A DNA stretch of 64,000 nucleotides from Enterococcus dispar ATCC 51266. Its GTDB lineage: Bacteria > Bacillota > Bacilli > Lactobacillales > Enterococcaceae. Below are positions 41,187-48,797 of this stretch, one piece after another; position 1 is the stretch's first letter; each line of letters opens with the position of its first letter. Location of the stretch: positions 365,707 through 429,706 of the forward strand of contig NZ_KE136354.1 of NCBI RefSeq assembly GCF_000406945.1, read 5' to 3'. The position numbers and the translations under genes were made by a program. Under the pieces are notes generated by a model, which was not told where the DNA came from, made no database searches, and worked only from the letters and a program-made list of their open reading frames with translations.

Positions 41187-41672
41187 GTGGCAAAGAAGAA
41201 AATTGTTAAAACAAATGCAATTCGGCTAGTGGAACAAAAAAAGATTTCTTATCAAGAATATACTTATGACTGGCAGGAAAATCATCTGGGTGCTGATGAA
41301 GTCGCTGCTAAATTGGGCCAAAATCCAGCACAAGTTTTTAAAACACTTGTGGCAGTTGGGAATAAAACAGGGGTTATTGTCGCTGTCATTCCCGGTGATC
41401 ATGAATTGGATTTGAAAAAATTAGCGAAAGCTAGCGGTAACAAGAAAGTGGAAATGTTACATTTAAAAGATTTAGAACAAACAACTGGCTATATTCGCGG
41501 TGGCTGCTCACCCATTGGCATGAAAAAATTATTTCCTACTTTTATTGACGAATCTGCTAGAAAATTTGCTACAATCATGATTTCTGCTGGTAAACGTGGC
41601 TTGCAAATGGAAATTGCGCCCAAAGATTTGGGCGCTATAGTTCGAGCTAATTTTGAATCATTAACGGAATAA
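41187..41672 (+). CDS. Cys-tRNA(Pro) deacylase, YbaK/EbsC type
   Basis: 161 residues from GTG 41187, behind AGAGGAG. A single YbaK fold: GDHELDLKKLAKASGNKKVEM and GYIRGGCSPIGMKKLFPTFID are family hallmarks. It hydrolyses cysteine mis-attached to tRNA-Pro, preventing mistranslation. EbsC in Enterococcus faecalis, first found in a study of aggregation-substance genes, is a homologue. Last gene of the aroD operon. Confidence 0.92.
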   Translation: MAKKKIVKTNAIRLVEQKKISYQEYTYDWQENHLGADEVAAKLGQNPAQVFKTLVAVGNKTGVIVAVIPGDHELDLKKLAKASGNKKVEMLHLKDLEQTTGYIRGGCSPIGMKKLFPTFIDESARKFATIMISAGKRGLQMEIAPKDLGAIVRANFESLTE

Positions 41673-41675
41673 CAA

Positions 41676-41727
41676 AACACGATGATCGCTGTTTGCATTT
41701 TTGCCAGAGATCATCGTGTTTTTTTTA
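41676..41727 (+). terminator. Terminator of aroD-ybaK operon
   Basis: AACACGATGATC (41676-41687) pairs with GATCATCGTGTT (41709-41720), followed by TTTTTTT. Confidence 0.9.
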
Positions 41728-41797
41728 TTAGAGTAAAGACAATTATGATTTTTACAAGCAATAAAATAGACCAAGGTTATTGCATTAAAGAGCTGAA

Positions 41798-41815
41798 AAA
41801 GTCTGTTCAGACTTT
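41798..41815 (-). terminator. Terminator of flavoprotein gene
   Basis: AAAGTCTG (41798-41805) pairs with CAGACTTT (41808-41815); on the minus strand TTTTTC follows. Confidence 0.65.
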
Positions 41816-41818
41816 CTT

Positions 41819-43078
41819 TCAGTTTTGCCAACTCGCAATTTCCGCAGCTGCTTTGCCGGCCACATGTCCAGTACAGAGGGCAGTGGTAACATTGTATCCT
41901 CCTGTATAACCATTGACATCTAAGACTTCTCCGGCAAAGAACAATCCTTCACGAAGCTTACTTTCCAGCGTTTTGGGGATAACTTCTTTTAAGTTAATTC
42001 CACCACCGGTCACAAATGCACGTTCAAGTCCAAAAGTACGGATAATGGGAATTTCAAAGTTTTTGGCAAGGGAGACTAAGCTTGCCAATTGTTCACTGGT
42101 GACTTTTTCTGCAGGTAAGTCACTTAAAGACAATTTTTCTAAATAGAACTGTAATAAGCGTTCAGGCAGCCACTGAGTCAAAGCATTTTTTAGACTTTTT
42201 TTGGTCTGGCTGCGAGCTGTCAAATCGTCTAACAGCATCTCTTTTGTTTGGTTAGGAAAACAATCTAAAGAGACGAGCACACTTGATTTGCCAGTACGCA
42301 ATTCTTGGTTGATAGCATAGGAACAGCGAAGTGCTGCTGGTCCAGACAAGCCAAAGTGAGTAAACAGTAAATCCATGGTGTGAGCAGTCACAACTTTTTT
42401 GCCAGATAAAACACTTAATTTGACGTCTTGTAAAGAGAGGCCTTGCAATGTTTTTGCCAGAATAAATTCTGCTTCTGAAATTAACGGCGCTTCCGTTGGA
42501 AAAAGCGGCGTCACTGTATGTCCACAAGATTTTGCCATTTTATAGCCATCGCCAGTAGAACCTGTTGCAGGATATGTCTTTCCGCCAGTGGTAATAATAA
42601 CACAGGGTGCTTCAAATTCTTCTTTATCACAACGAATACCATAAACACGCGTGTCATCATGAACAAGTTTTGTTACAGGCGTATTGGTCAAAACGGTAAC
42701 ATTTTGTTTTTTTAATTCATCAAATAAGGCATCTACAATTGTTTTGGAACGATCTGTTACTGGAAAGACTCGTCCATGATCTTCTTCTTTTAAGGGGACA
42801 TTGCGACTATTAAAAAAATCCATGATATTTTCATTATTCCATTGTGCAAAAGTACTATATAAAAATTTGCCATTGCCTGGGATATGGGTAATTAAGTCAT
42901 TAACAGGACGATTGTTTGTGACATTACACCGGCCGCCACCGGTTAAGAGCATTTTCTTACCCAATCGTTTGTTTTTTTCTACTAATAAAACAGTCGCATC
43001 ATTTTCTGCTGCACTGATAGCGGCCATCATACCGGCAGGACCCGCTCCAATCACGATTACATCGTATTTTTTTTCCAT
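41819..43078 (-). CDS. FAD/NAD(P)-dependent flavoprotein, BaiN/HI0933-like
   Basis: 419 residues from ATG 43078, behind AGAGGTG; the frame extends upstream without a site. N-terminal Rossmann motif DVIVIGAGPAGMMAAISAA, family motif GGGRCNVTNN, and C-terminal FAVTGGGINLKEVIPKTLES-like block GLFFAGEVLDVNGYTGGYN. The family includes BaiN, which reduces bile-acid intermediates in clostridia, but most members are of unknown function. It is convergent with the aroD operon and divergent from gdhA. Confidence 0.9.
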   Translation of the reverse strand: MEKKYDVIVIGAGPAGMMAAISAAENDATVLLVEKNKRLGKKMLLTGGGRCNVTNNRPVNDLITHIPGNGKFLYSTFAQWNNENIMDFFNSRNVPLKEEDHGRVFPVTDRSKTIVDALFDELKKQNVTVLTNTPVTKLVHDDTRVYGIRCDKEEFEAPCVIITTGGKTYPATGSTGDGYKMAKSCGHTVTPLFPTEAPLISEAEFILAKTLQGLSLQDVKLSVLSGKKVVTAHTMDLLFTHFGLSGPAALRCSYAINQELRTGKSSVLVSLDCFPNQTKEMLLDDLTARSQTKKSLKNALTQWLPERLLQFYLEKLSLSDLPAEKVTSEQLASLVSLAKNFEIPIIRTFGLERAFVTGGGINLKEVIPKTLESKLREGLFFAGEVLDVNGYTGGYNVTTALCTGHVAGKAAAEIASWQN

Positions 43079-43158
43079 GATTTCACCTCTTGCTGCAGTG
43101 TAGCATAGTTTGGAATTTTGTTCTATTATCAAATAATTCTGACGATAACCACGTTTTT

Positions 43159-43167
43159 TGGTAAAAT
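43159..43167 (+). promoter_or_regulatory. Probable gdhA extended -10 promoter
   Basis: TGGTAAAAT (43159-43167) is an extended -10. A convincing -35 is not visible. Confidence 0.4.
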
Positions 43168-43202
43168 GAAGACGTGACAAATATTTTACTCGGAGGGAAA
43201 TT

Positions 43203-44552
43203 ATGACAAACGCAAAAGAGTATATTCAACAAGTCCAAAAAAGTCTACACGAAAAAGATCGTGATCAAACAGAATTCTTACAAGCAGTGGATGAGTTTTT
43301 CTCGACAATTGAACCTTTTTTGGCAGAACACGACGAATATCAAAAGAGCAATTTACTGCAATTGATTTCTCTGCCAGAACGTGTCATTCAATTTCGTGTT
43401 CCTTGGCAAGATGATAAGGGCGATTGGCAAGTAAACCGAGGATACCGGATTCAGTTCAATTCAGCTTTGGGTCCTTATAAAGGCGGATTGCGTTTTCATC
43501 CAAGTGTGAATTTGAGTATTTTAAAATTTTTAGCATTTGAGCAGATTTTTAAAAATAGTTTGACAGACCTACCTATTGGTGGCGGTAAAGGTGGGGCAGA
43601 TTTTGATCCAAAAGGTAAATCGGACAACGAAATTATGCGTTTTTGTCAAAGTTTTATGACCGAACTTGCCAAACATGTGGGACCGGATACCGATGTTCCA
43701 GCTGGTGATATTGGTGTTGGAGGTAGAGAAATCGGCTATTTATTTGGTCAATATAAACGTTTGAAACAATATGATGCAGGTGTTTTAACCGGCAAACCTT
43801 TAGAGTTTTGGGGAAGTAAAGGTCGGACTGAAGCAACTGGATATGGTGTTGTCTATTACGTGAAGCATTTATTAGAAGATAAAAAAGACAGTTTTAAAGA
43901 AAAAACAGTCATTGTTTCCGGCAGCGGTAATGTAGCCATTTATGCGATTGAAAAATTAAACGAACTCGGTGCAAAAGCCGTAACTGCCTCTGACTCCAGT
44001 GGTTATGTCTATGACCCTGATGGGATTGATTTAGCTTTACTAAAAGATGTAAAAGAAGTTCGGCGAGAAAGATTAACTGCTTATGTTAAAGAACGTCAAA
44101 ATGCGCAGTACTTTGAAGGTGATTCTGTTTGGAACAGTGAAATAAAAGCAGATGTTGCTCTACCTTGTGCCACCCAAAATGAAATCGATCTTAAACAAGC
44201 CAAATTAATGGCAACTAACGGAATAAAAGTGGTCGCAGAAGGGGCGAATATGCCGTGTACGATGGAAGCTGCGGAATACTTTATTGACCAAAATATTTTT
44301 TATTGCCCAGGGAAAGCAGCAAATGCTGGTGGGGTAGCCGTTTCTGCTTTAGAAATGGCCCAAAATTCACAACGTCAACAATGGAGTAAAGAAGAAGTGG
44401 ATCAACAGTTAGATGATATTATGCTAAATATTTATCAAAATTGTCGCGATACTGCCGAGCGCTATGGCAAAAAAGATAATTTAATGATGGGGGCTAATAT
44501 TGCTGGTTTTGCAAAAGTAGCAAAAGCCATGTTAGCTCAAGGACTTGTCTAA
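43203..44552 (+). CDS. gdhA: NADP-specific glutamate dehydrogenase
   Basis: 449 residues, the standard length of hexameric bacterial GDH (about 450). Catalytic lysine K129 is in LPIGGGKGGADFDPKGKSD, and the substrate and cofactor motifs GPDTDVPAGDIGVGGREIG and VSGSGNVAIYA are present. It interconverts 2-oxoglutarate, ammonium and glutamate. GGAGG precedes ATG 43203. pgi follows after 117 bases, as it does in Enterococcus faecalis. Confidence 0.97.
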   Translation: MTNAKEYIQQVQKSLHEKDRDQTEFLQAVDEFFSTIEPFLAEHDEYQKSNLLQLISLPERVIQFRVPWQDDKGDWQVNRGYRIQFNSALGPYKGGLRFHPSVNLSILKFLAFEQIFKNSLTDLPIGGGKGGADFDPKGKSDNEIMRFCQSFMTELAKHVGPDTDVPAGDIGVGGREIGYLFGQYKRLKQYDAGVLTGKPLEFWGSKGRTEATGYGVVYYVKHLLEDKKDSFKEKTVIVSGSGNVAIYAIEKLNELGAKAVTASDSSGYVYDPDGIDLALLKDVKEVRRERLTAYVKERQNAQYFEGDSVWNSEIKADVALPCATQNEIDLKQAKLMATNGIKVVAEGANMPCTMEAAEYFIDQNIFYCPGKAANAGGVAVSALEMAQNSQRQQWSKEEVDQQLDDIMLNIYQNCRDTAERYGKKDNLMMGANIAGFAKVAKAMLAQGLV

Positions 44553-44669
44553 AGCTGGCAAACAGGTTGAATTCATGGTGTTTTCTTACAGTAAGTTACT
44601 TGAAAAAAAAGCATAAAAAACGTAAAGTATTACATGTATTAAATTTATCCATTTCAAGGAGGAGCTTAA

Positions 44670-46016
44670 ATGTCACATATTAAATTTGACTATTCAAAAG
44701 TAGCACCATTTGTTAATGAACATGAATTAGGCTACATGCAAAGTCAAGTCACTGCAGCTCATGAAGCATTGCGTAATGGCACAGGTGCTGGAAGTGATTT
44801 CATCGGTTGGGTTAACTTACCAACAGAATATGACAAAGAAGAATTTGCTCGTATTAAAAAAGCAGCAGAAAAAATCAAATCTGATTCAGAAGTATTAGTT
44901 GTTATCGGAATTGGGGGTTCTTACTTAGGTGCCCGCGCTGCCATTGATTTTCTAAATCATTCATTTTATAACTATATGAATGCAAACGACAAATCAGCTC
45001 CACAAATTTTCTTTGCTGGGAATTCTATTTCTTCAACTTACTTAGCAGATTTAATTGAAGTTATTGGCGATCGTGATTTTTCTGTTAACGTTATTTCAAA
45101 ATCTGGAACAACGACAGAACCTGCGATTGCGTTTCGTGTATTTAAAGAATTATTAGTTAACAAATACGGACAAGAAGAAGCGAATAAACGTATTTACGCT
45201 ACGACTGATAAAGCAAAAGGTGCAGTTAAAGTTGAAGCTGACGCTGAAGGTTGGGAAACTTTTGTTATTCCTGATGACGTAGGTGGACGCTTCTCTGTTT
45301 TAACTGCTGTAGGTTTATTACCAATTGCAGCTAGTGGGGCTGATATTGATGCTTTAATGCAAGGAGCAGCAGATGCTTCTAAAGCTTATGCTTCTGACAA
45401 ATTAGCAGAAAATGAAGCTTATCAATATGCCGCAATGCGTAATATTTTGTACCGTAAAGGTAAAGTAACTGAATTACTAATTAACTACGAACCAGGTATG
45501 CAATACTTTTCTGAATGGTGGAAACAATTATTCGGTGAATCTGAAGGTAAAGACCAAAAAGGAATCTATCCTTCTAGTGCGAACTTCTCCACTGACTTAC
45601 ATTCATTAGGTCAATACATTCAAGAAGGTCGCCGCAATATCTTTGAAACTGTTGTGAAAGTAGAAAAACCTCGTAAATCAGTTAAAATTCCAGTAACAAA
45701 AGAAGATTTAGATGGTTTAGGGTACTTACAAGGTAAAGAAGTAGACTTTGTTAATACAAAAGCTTTTGAAGGTGTTTTATTAGCGCACACTGATGGGGAT
45801 GTACCAAACTTATTAGTGAAAATTCCTGAAATGGATGCTTACACTTTAGGTTACTTGATGTACTTCTTTGAAATCGCAGTGGGAATTTCTGGTTATCTAA
45901 ATGGCGTTAATCCATTTGATCAACCAGGGGTAGAGGCTTACAAGAAAAATATGTTCGCTCTCCTTGGTAAACCAGGCTTTGAAGAATTATCAAAAGAATT
46001 AAACGAACGCTTATAA
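44670..46016 (+). CDS. pgi: Glucose-6-phosphate isomerase
   Basis: 448 residues, the bacterial Gram-positive length. SIS fold with [35 protein letters not shown] and [15 protein letters not shown], and the catalytic Glu in the [15 protein letters not shown] region. It interconverts glucose-6-P and fructose-6-P. AGGAGG precedes ATG 44670. The codon use is strongly biased as usual for glycolytic genes. Confidence 0.97.
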   Translation: MSHIKFDYSKVAPFVNEHELGYMQSQVTAAHEALRNGTGAGSDFIGWVNLPTEYDKEEFARIKKAAEKIKSDSEVLVVIGIGGSYLGARAAIDFLNHSFYNYMNANDKSAPQIFFAGNSISSTYLADLIEVIGDRDFSVNVISKSGTTTEPAIAFRVFKELLVNKYGQEEANKRIYATTDKAKGAVKVEADAEGWETFVIPDDVGGRFSVLTAVGLLPIAASGADIDALMQGAADASKAYASDKLAENEAYQYAAMRNILYRKGKVTELLINYEPGMQYFSEWWKQLFGESEGKDQKGIYPSSANFSTDLHSLGQYIQEGRRNIFETVVKVEKPRKSVKIPVTKEDLDGLGYLQGKEVDFVNTKAFEGVLLAHTDGDVPNLLVKIPEMDAYTLGYLMYFFEIAVGISGYLNGVNPFDQPGVEAYKKNMFALLGKPGFEELSKELNERL

Positions 46017-46025
46017 TAGTGGCGC

Positions 46026-46062
46026 AAAAAAGACAACGGTTTTCAAACCGTTGTCTTTTTTT
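46026..46062. terminator. Bidirectional terminator of pgi
   Basis: AAAAAAGACAACGGTTT (46026-46042) pairs with AAACCGTTGTCTTTTTT, tetraloop-like TC between. It ends pgi and also any RNA read leftwards from the tRNA-like element. Confidence 0.9.
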
Positions 46063-46083
46063 GCTATGAAGGATATTGCGATT

Positions 46084-46112
46084 GTCCCGATGATATTTTC
46101 TATCACTAGGAC
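46084..46112 (-). repeat. Stem-loop between the tRNA-like element and its terminator
   Basis: GTCCCGATGATA pairs with TATCACTAGGAC (46084-46095 / 46101-46112) around five bases, with two internal mismatches. It would be part of a minus-strand RNA. Confidence 0.45.
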
Positions 46113-46156
46113 AGACGAATTGCGTAATTTCTGCCATATTTTTGTGGTAGTAAAAC

Positions 46157-46244
46157 GTGGACGGCAGGAATCGAACCTGCCTCTCAAACTTGGATAGACT
46201 GTCGTCACAGATTATCCCAGAGCAAAGCACCAAAACTCGCCCAC
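46157..46244 (-). ncRNA. tRNA-like RNA element
   Basis: On the minus strand the element begins GTGGGCG and ends CGTCCAC; these pair over seven bases (one G-U). Just before the 3' strand is a canonical T-arm, GCAGG-TTCGATT-CCTGC. The centre does not form an anticodon arm with a seven-base loop; instead GGATA...TATCC and CTGT-GACG-ACAG build a long hairpin with a GACG loop. A D-loop-like GG occurs at 10-20. No 3' CCA is encoded. Size 88 nt. It is not a normal tRNA gene; it could be a pseudo-tRNA, a mini-tmRNA-like domain or a processed regulatory RNA. Confidence 0.5.
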
Positions 46245-46417
46245 CAAAAGTATAAGATGATTATAATCACATTGCCTTAATTTCCCCTTAAATCTTACAA
46301 ATTTATTGGCAAAGGTGACAATTGTGTTAGGAAAATTAAGACTAAAGTACGATACTTCCCCTAGTAAGACCCGGTATGATAAGAGTATCAAGAAACAGAA
46401 TAAAGGGGTTGTAAATA

Positions 46418-46795
46418 ATGTTAAAACGTTTAATTAAAGGTGCAGTCGGGGTCACGTTAATTTTAGGTGTCCTAATTGGAGGAGCTTTAATATTTTCAGA
46501 TGATGCTTCCGGGGAATTTGCCCAAACAATTGATCGCATGAATCCTTTTGTTAAAGAAGGGAATATCTACGTGAAGACGACCCAGCCTAAGGATGTCAAT
46601 GATTATGGTACAGCGCATTATCGTCAAGTGGCAGCAGATGAAGAGGGCAATAAACGTACGATTGAATTTTCTGGAATGTCTAAATTGAAGCAAGGTCATT
46701 ACTTGAAATTAGAAAATAAAGGGGCCTTTGTAAAAAAATACGAAGAAATTTCAAAAAACGAAATTCCTAAAGCAGCTCTGGCAGTGATTGATTAA
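46418..46795 (+). CDS. YxeA-family secreted or membrane-attached protein
   Basis: 125 residues: an N-terminal membrane segment or signal (residues 8-27, GAVGVTLILGVLIGGALIF) and a small outer beta-domain with VKTTQPKDVNDYGTAHYRQVAADEEGN and LKQGHYLKLENKGAFVKKYEEI, as in YxeA (DUF1093). In Bacillus, YxeA is secreted and linked to bacitracin-stress operons. AAAGGGG precedes ATG 46418. It is a single gene with its own terminator. Confidence 0.78.
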   Translation: MLKRLIKGAVGVTLILGVLIGGALIFSDDASGEFAQTIDRMNPFVKEGNIYVKTTQPKDVNDYGTAHYRQVAADEEGNKRTIEFSGMSKLKQGHYLKLENKGAFVKKYEEISKNEIPKAALAVID

Positions 46796-46809
46796 AGTAA
46801 AAAATATAA

Positions 46810-46842
46810 AATCCCCAGCCTTGTGATTGAAGGTTGGGGATT
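46810..46842 (+). terminator. Terminator of YxeA-like gene
   Basis: AATCCCCAGCCTT (46810-46822) pairs with AAGGTTGGGGATT (46830-46842), with one G-U pair. It could also serve the opposing gene. Confidence 0.8.
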
Positions 46843-46866
46843 TAAAGATAGCAAAAGATTTTTAAA

Positions 46867-47136
46867 TTATTCTGGCGTCCCAATAACTTTGATATAGTCA
46901 TCAACATTTTTGATTTGCATATGTTTAATGACTAACTGATTACGTTGATTGCGTTTGCCAGTGACTTTTAATGTATATTTGTTATTAGGTAATCGAAAAA
47001 TATAGTTGGAAAGATAGCGATCTTTAATTATTCCTTCTGTAATTTCCCCATCTTTAGCTAATTTGATTAAGGATAGACGCATCGGCTGCTCTTGTAAAAG
47101 GACAGTTTTTACTAGGAGGCCTTCGAATTCTTCCAT
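46867..47136 (-). CDS. Small conserved protein of unknown function
   Basis: 89 residues from ATG 47136, behind GAGGTG; the earlier TTG at 47154 would encode DEVKK in place of the ribosome binding site. It has no membrane segment. The alternation of hydrophobic residues (LLVKTVLLQEQPMRLSLIKL, NKYTLKVTGKRNQRNQLVIKH) suggests a small beta barrel. I do not recognise a family. Confidence 0.65.
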   Translation of the reverse strand: MEEFEGLLVKTVLLQEQPMRLSLIKLAKDGEITEGIIKDRYLSNYIFRLPNNKYTLKVTGKRNQRNQLVIKHMQIKNVDDYIKVIGTPE

Positions 47137-47260
47137 TTTTTTCACCTCATCCAAAATGTTCTCCCGTCATTATAAAGGTTTTTTCTTAATCCTGCATGAA
47201 ATTAGTTCGAGAAATTGTTAGATAAATGGTTTTCAAACTTTTCGATTATAAAAACTATAA

Positions 47261-47292
47261 AAAAACAGTTCCTGATATCAGGAACTGTTTTT
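47261..47292 (-). terminator. Terminator of aquaporin gene
   Basis: AAAAACAGTTCCTGAT-ATCAGGAACTGTTTTT, a 32-base perfect palindrome (47261-47292), ends the gene read leftwards. Confidence 0.85.
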
Positions 47293-47310
47293 GGTATCTG
47301 AAGTCATGTA

Positions 47311-47979
47311 TTAGGCTTCTTCACTACCTAAAAATTGTGTCACAAAAGCTGCTAATACTCCACCGATGATCGGTGCACATAAATATACCCAGTAATGACT
47401 TAAGGCAGTGCCGCCAGCAAAAATGGCAGGGCCAAAACTACGAGCGGGATTAAGCGATCCACCAGTTAAGTTTAGCGCTACGATAATTAAGAGGGCTAAA
47501 ACAAGTCCGATGGCAAAAGAGGCCAATGGACCACTACCATATTTTTTACTAGTAGACATAATAATAACAAAGATAAATAAGAAGGTAATAAGTGTTTCAA
47601 CGCCAAATGCCATCCCTGCACTAATCTCACTAAAATCTGTTTGACCATAAGAACCAGCTGGAACTTTCAATGCTTTGCCAAAGACGCCTACAAAGAATGA
47701 TGCCACGATTGCACCAACAAATTGACTAACGATAAAAAAGATTGAATCTTTCCAAGTTACTCGTTTGTTAATTGCCATAGCAATTGTAACCGCCGGATTA
47801 AACAAGCCATTTGATAATGCGCCGTGACCAACGGCAAGATCCATAATAGTAACCGTTAACCCAAATGCTAAACCAATTGCCAGTGGATCTGTTTTACCAA
47901 CAACAACTGTAGCTGTGCCGACAAATACCAACATAAAAGTTCCCATGAATTCCCCAAAGCACTTTCTAAATAAAGTCAT
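47311..47979 (-). CDS. MIP-family aquaporin/glycerol facilitator
   Basis: 222 residues from ATG 47979, eight bases after AAGGAG. Six membrane helices and both NPA boxes are visible (FNPAVTIAMAIN and LNPARSFGPAIF). Spacing and short loops resemble AqpZ-type water channels more than GlpF, but selectivity residues cannot be settled without alignment. It allows water or small polyols through the membrane. It is a single gene. Confidence 0.93.
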   Translation of the reverse strand: MTLFRKCFGEFMGTFMLVFVGTATVVVGKTDPLAIGLAFGLTVTIMDLAVGHGALSNGLFNPAVTIAMAINKRVTWKDSIFFIVSQFVGAIVASFFVGVFGKALKVPAGSYGQTDFSEISAGMAFGVETLITFLFIFVIIMSTSKKYGSGPLASFAIGLVLALLIIVALNLTGGSLNPARSFGPAIFAGGTALSHYWVYLCAPIIGGVLAAFVTQFLGSEEA

Positions 47980-48386
47980 AATTTTCATCTCCTTTCTTTA
48001 TTGTTAATTATAGTAATAAAGTCAATGCCTGTAAAAAGATAGGACCTATCTTGTCTAAGTGCGGAATATGGGAGAAACAAAATGATATTTATAATAAAAA
48101 CACTATTTATATCTATTGTTATTTTACATTTTTATTTTTCTCATTTAAATTTTGAAAAAAGCATTCTTTTTTTTGTATAAATGAAGTTAATAATATTTCA
48201 TTTTGTAATTGGTATTGCTCCATATTTAATGTGAAAATAAAAAAATAGAAAAAATAAATAGAGAGTATAGTCTTAAATATCCGACTATAAAACAATTTTT
48301 TAATAAATAGTTTCAGTTTAATTGGAGTTTTTCAATATTTGGTCTATATCAAAAATAGATAAAACGAAAAAATTAAAAAAATACAC

Positions 48387-48423
48387 AAAAAGCGTTTTCA
48401 AATCTAATTTTTTCTGTTATGAT
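48387..48423 (+). promoter_or_regulatory. Promoter with cre-like site before the CKPVG paralogue
   Basis: TTTTCA (48395-48400), 17 bases, TATGAT (48418-48423). The half-match AAAAGCGTTTTCA (48388-48400) covers the -35 box and resembles a catabolite-repression site, WTGAAARCGYTTTCW, in its right half. From 48001 to 48386 the sequence is AT-rich and I see nothing else. Confidence 0.5.
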
Positions 48424-48455
48424 ATACCTGAAATTAGGAAGAGGAGGTGTTATTA

Positions 48456-48662
48456 ATGGAAATAGAAATTGGAAAAACATACATATGCAAACCAGTAGGA
48501 TTTACTAGTGAAGTCGCAGGATTTGTCGAACATACATATACGCATACCGTCTTGATTTCTGTGACAGAATGTGAACGTTGTGATCGACCAAAAGTGATTG
48601 AAGCGCAAAACCGTTTGTTGGTGCGTTATGAAAATATCCGAAATGTTGCTGTTGTAGCTTAA
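48456..48662 (+). CDS. Small conserved protein with Y-x-CKPVG motif, paralogue of 27110
   Basis: 68 residues from ATG 48456, behind GAGGAGG. It shares IGKTYICKPVGFTSEVAGFV with the product of 27110-27337 (LGHVYECKPVGLQRRVIGEV), and both continue with similar beta-strands. A pair CERC (residues 46-49) is seen only in this copy. Function unknown. The cre-like site suggests control by carbon source, which is inference. Confidence 0.75.
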   Translation: MEIEIGKTYICKPVGFTSEVAGFVEHTYTHTVLISVTECERCDRPKVIEAQNRLLVRYENIRNVAVVA

Positions 48663-48663
48663 T

Positions 48664-48711
48664 AAATGACAACTTTCTAGTGTAAACTAGAAAAACAGGA
48701 ATTGTCATTTA
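48664..48711 (+). repeat. Stem-loop after CKPVG paralogue
   Basis: AAATGACAA (48664-48672) pairs with TTGTCATTT, and TCTAGT pairs with ACTAGA inside. There is no T run. Confidence 0.55.
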
Positions 48712-48741
48712 TAGTGGGGTACAGCTTGTAGGTTGTATTCG

Positions 48742-48790
48742 ATCAAAAAAGGATTTAGCTGGAAATTGCCAGCCAAATCCTTTTTTGATT
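48742..48790. terminator. Bidirectional terminator
   Basis: ATCAAAAAAGGATTTAGCTGG pairs with CCAGCCAAATCCTTTTTTGAT apart from one mismatch, loop about seven. It lies between the small gene and the convergent GDPD gene. Confidence 0.85.
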
Positions 48791-48797
48791 TCCGTGA

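Noticed and set aside
45907-46233. 108-codon open frame on the minus strand crossing the end of pgi
   Set aside because: It overlaps pgi, the terminator and the tRNA-like element, and the translation has no family resemblance.
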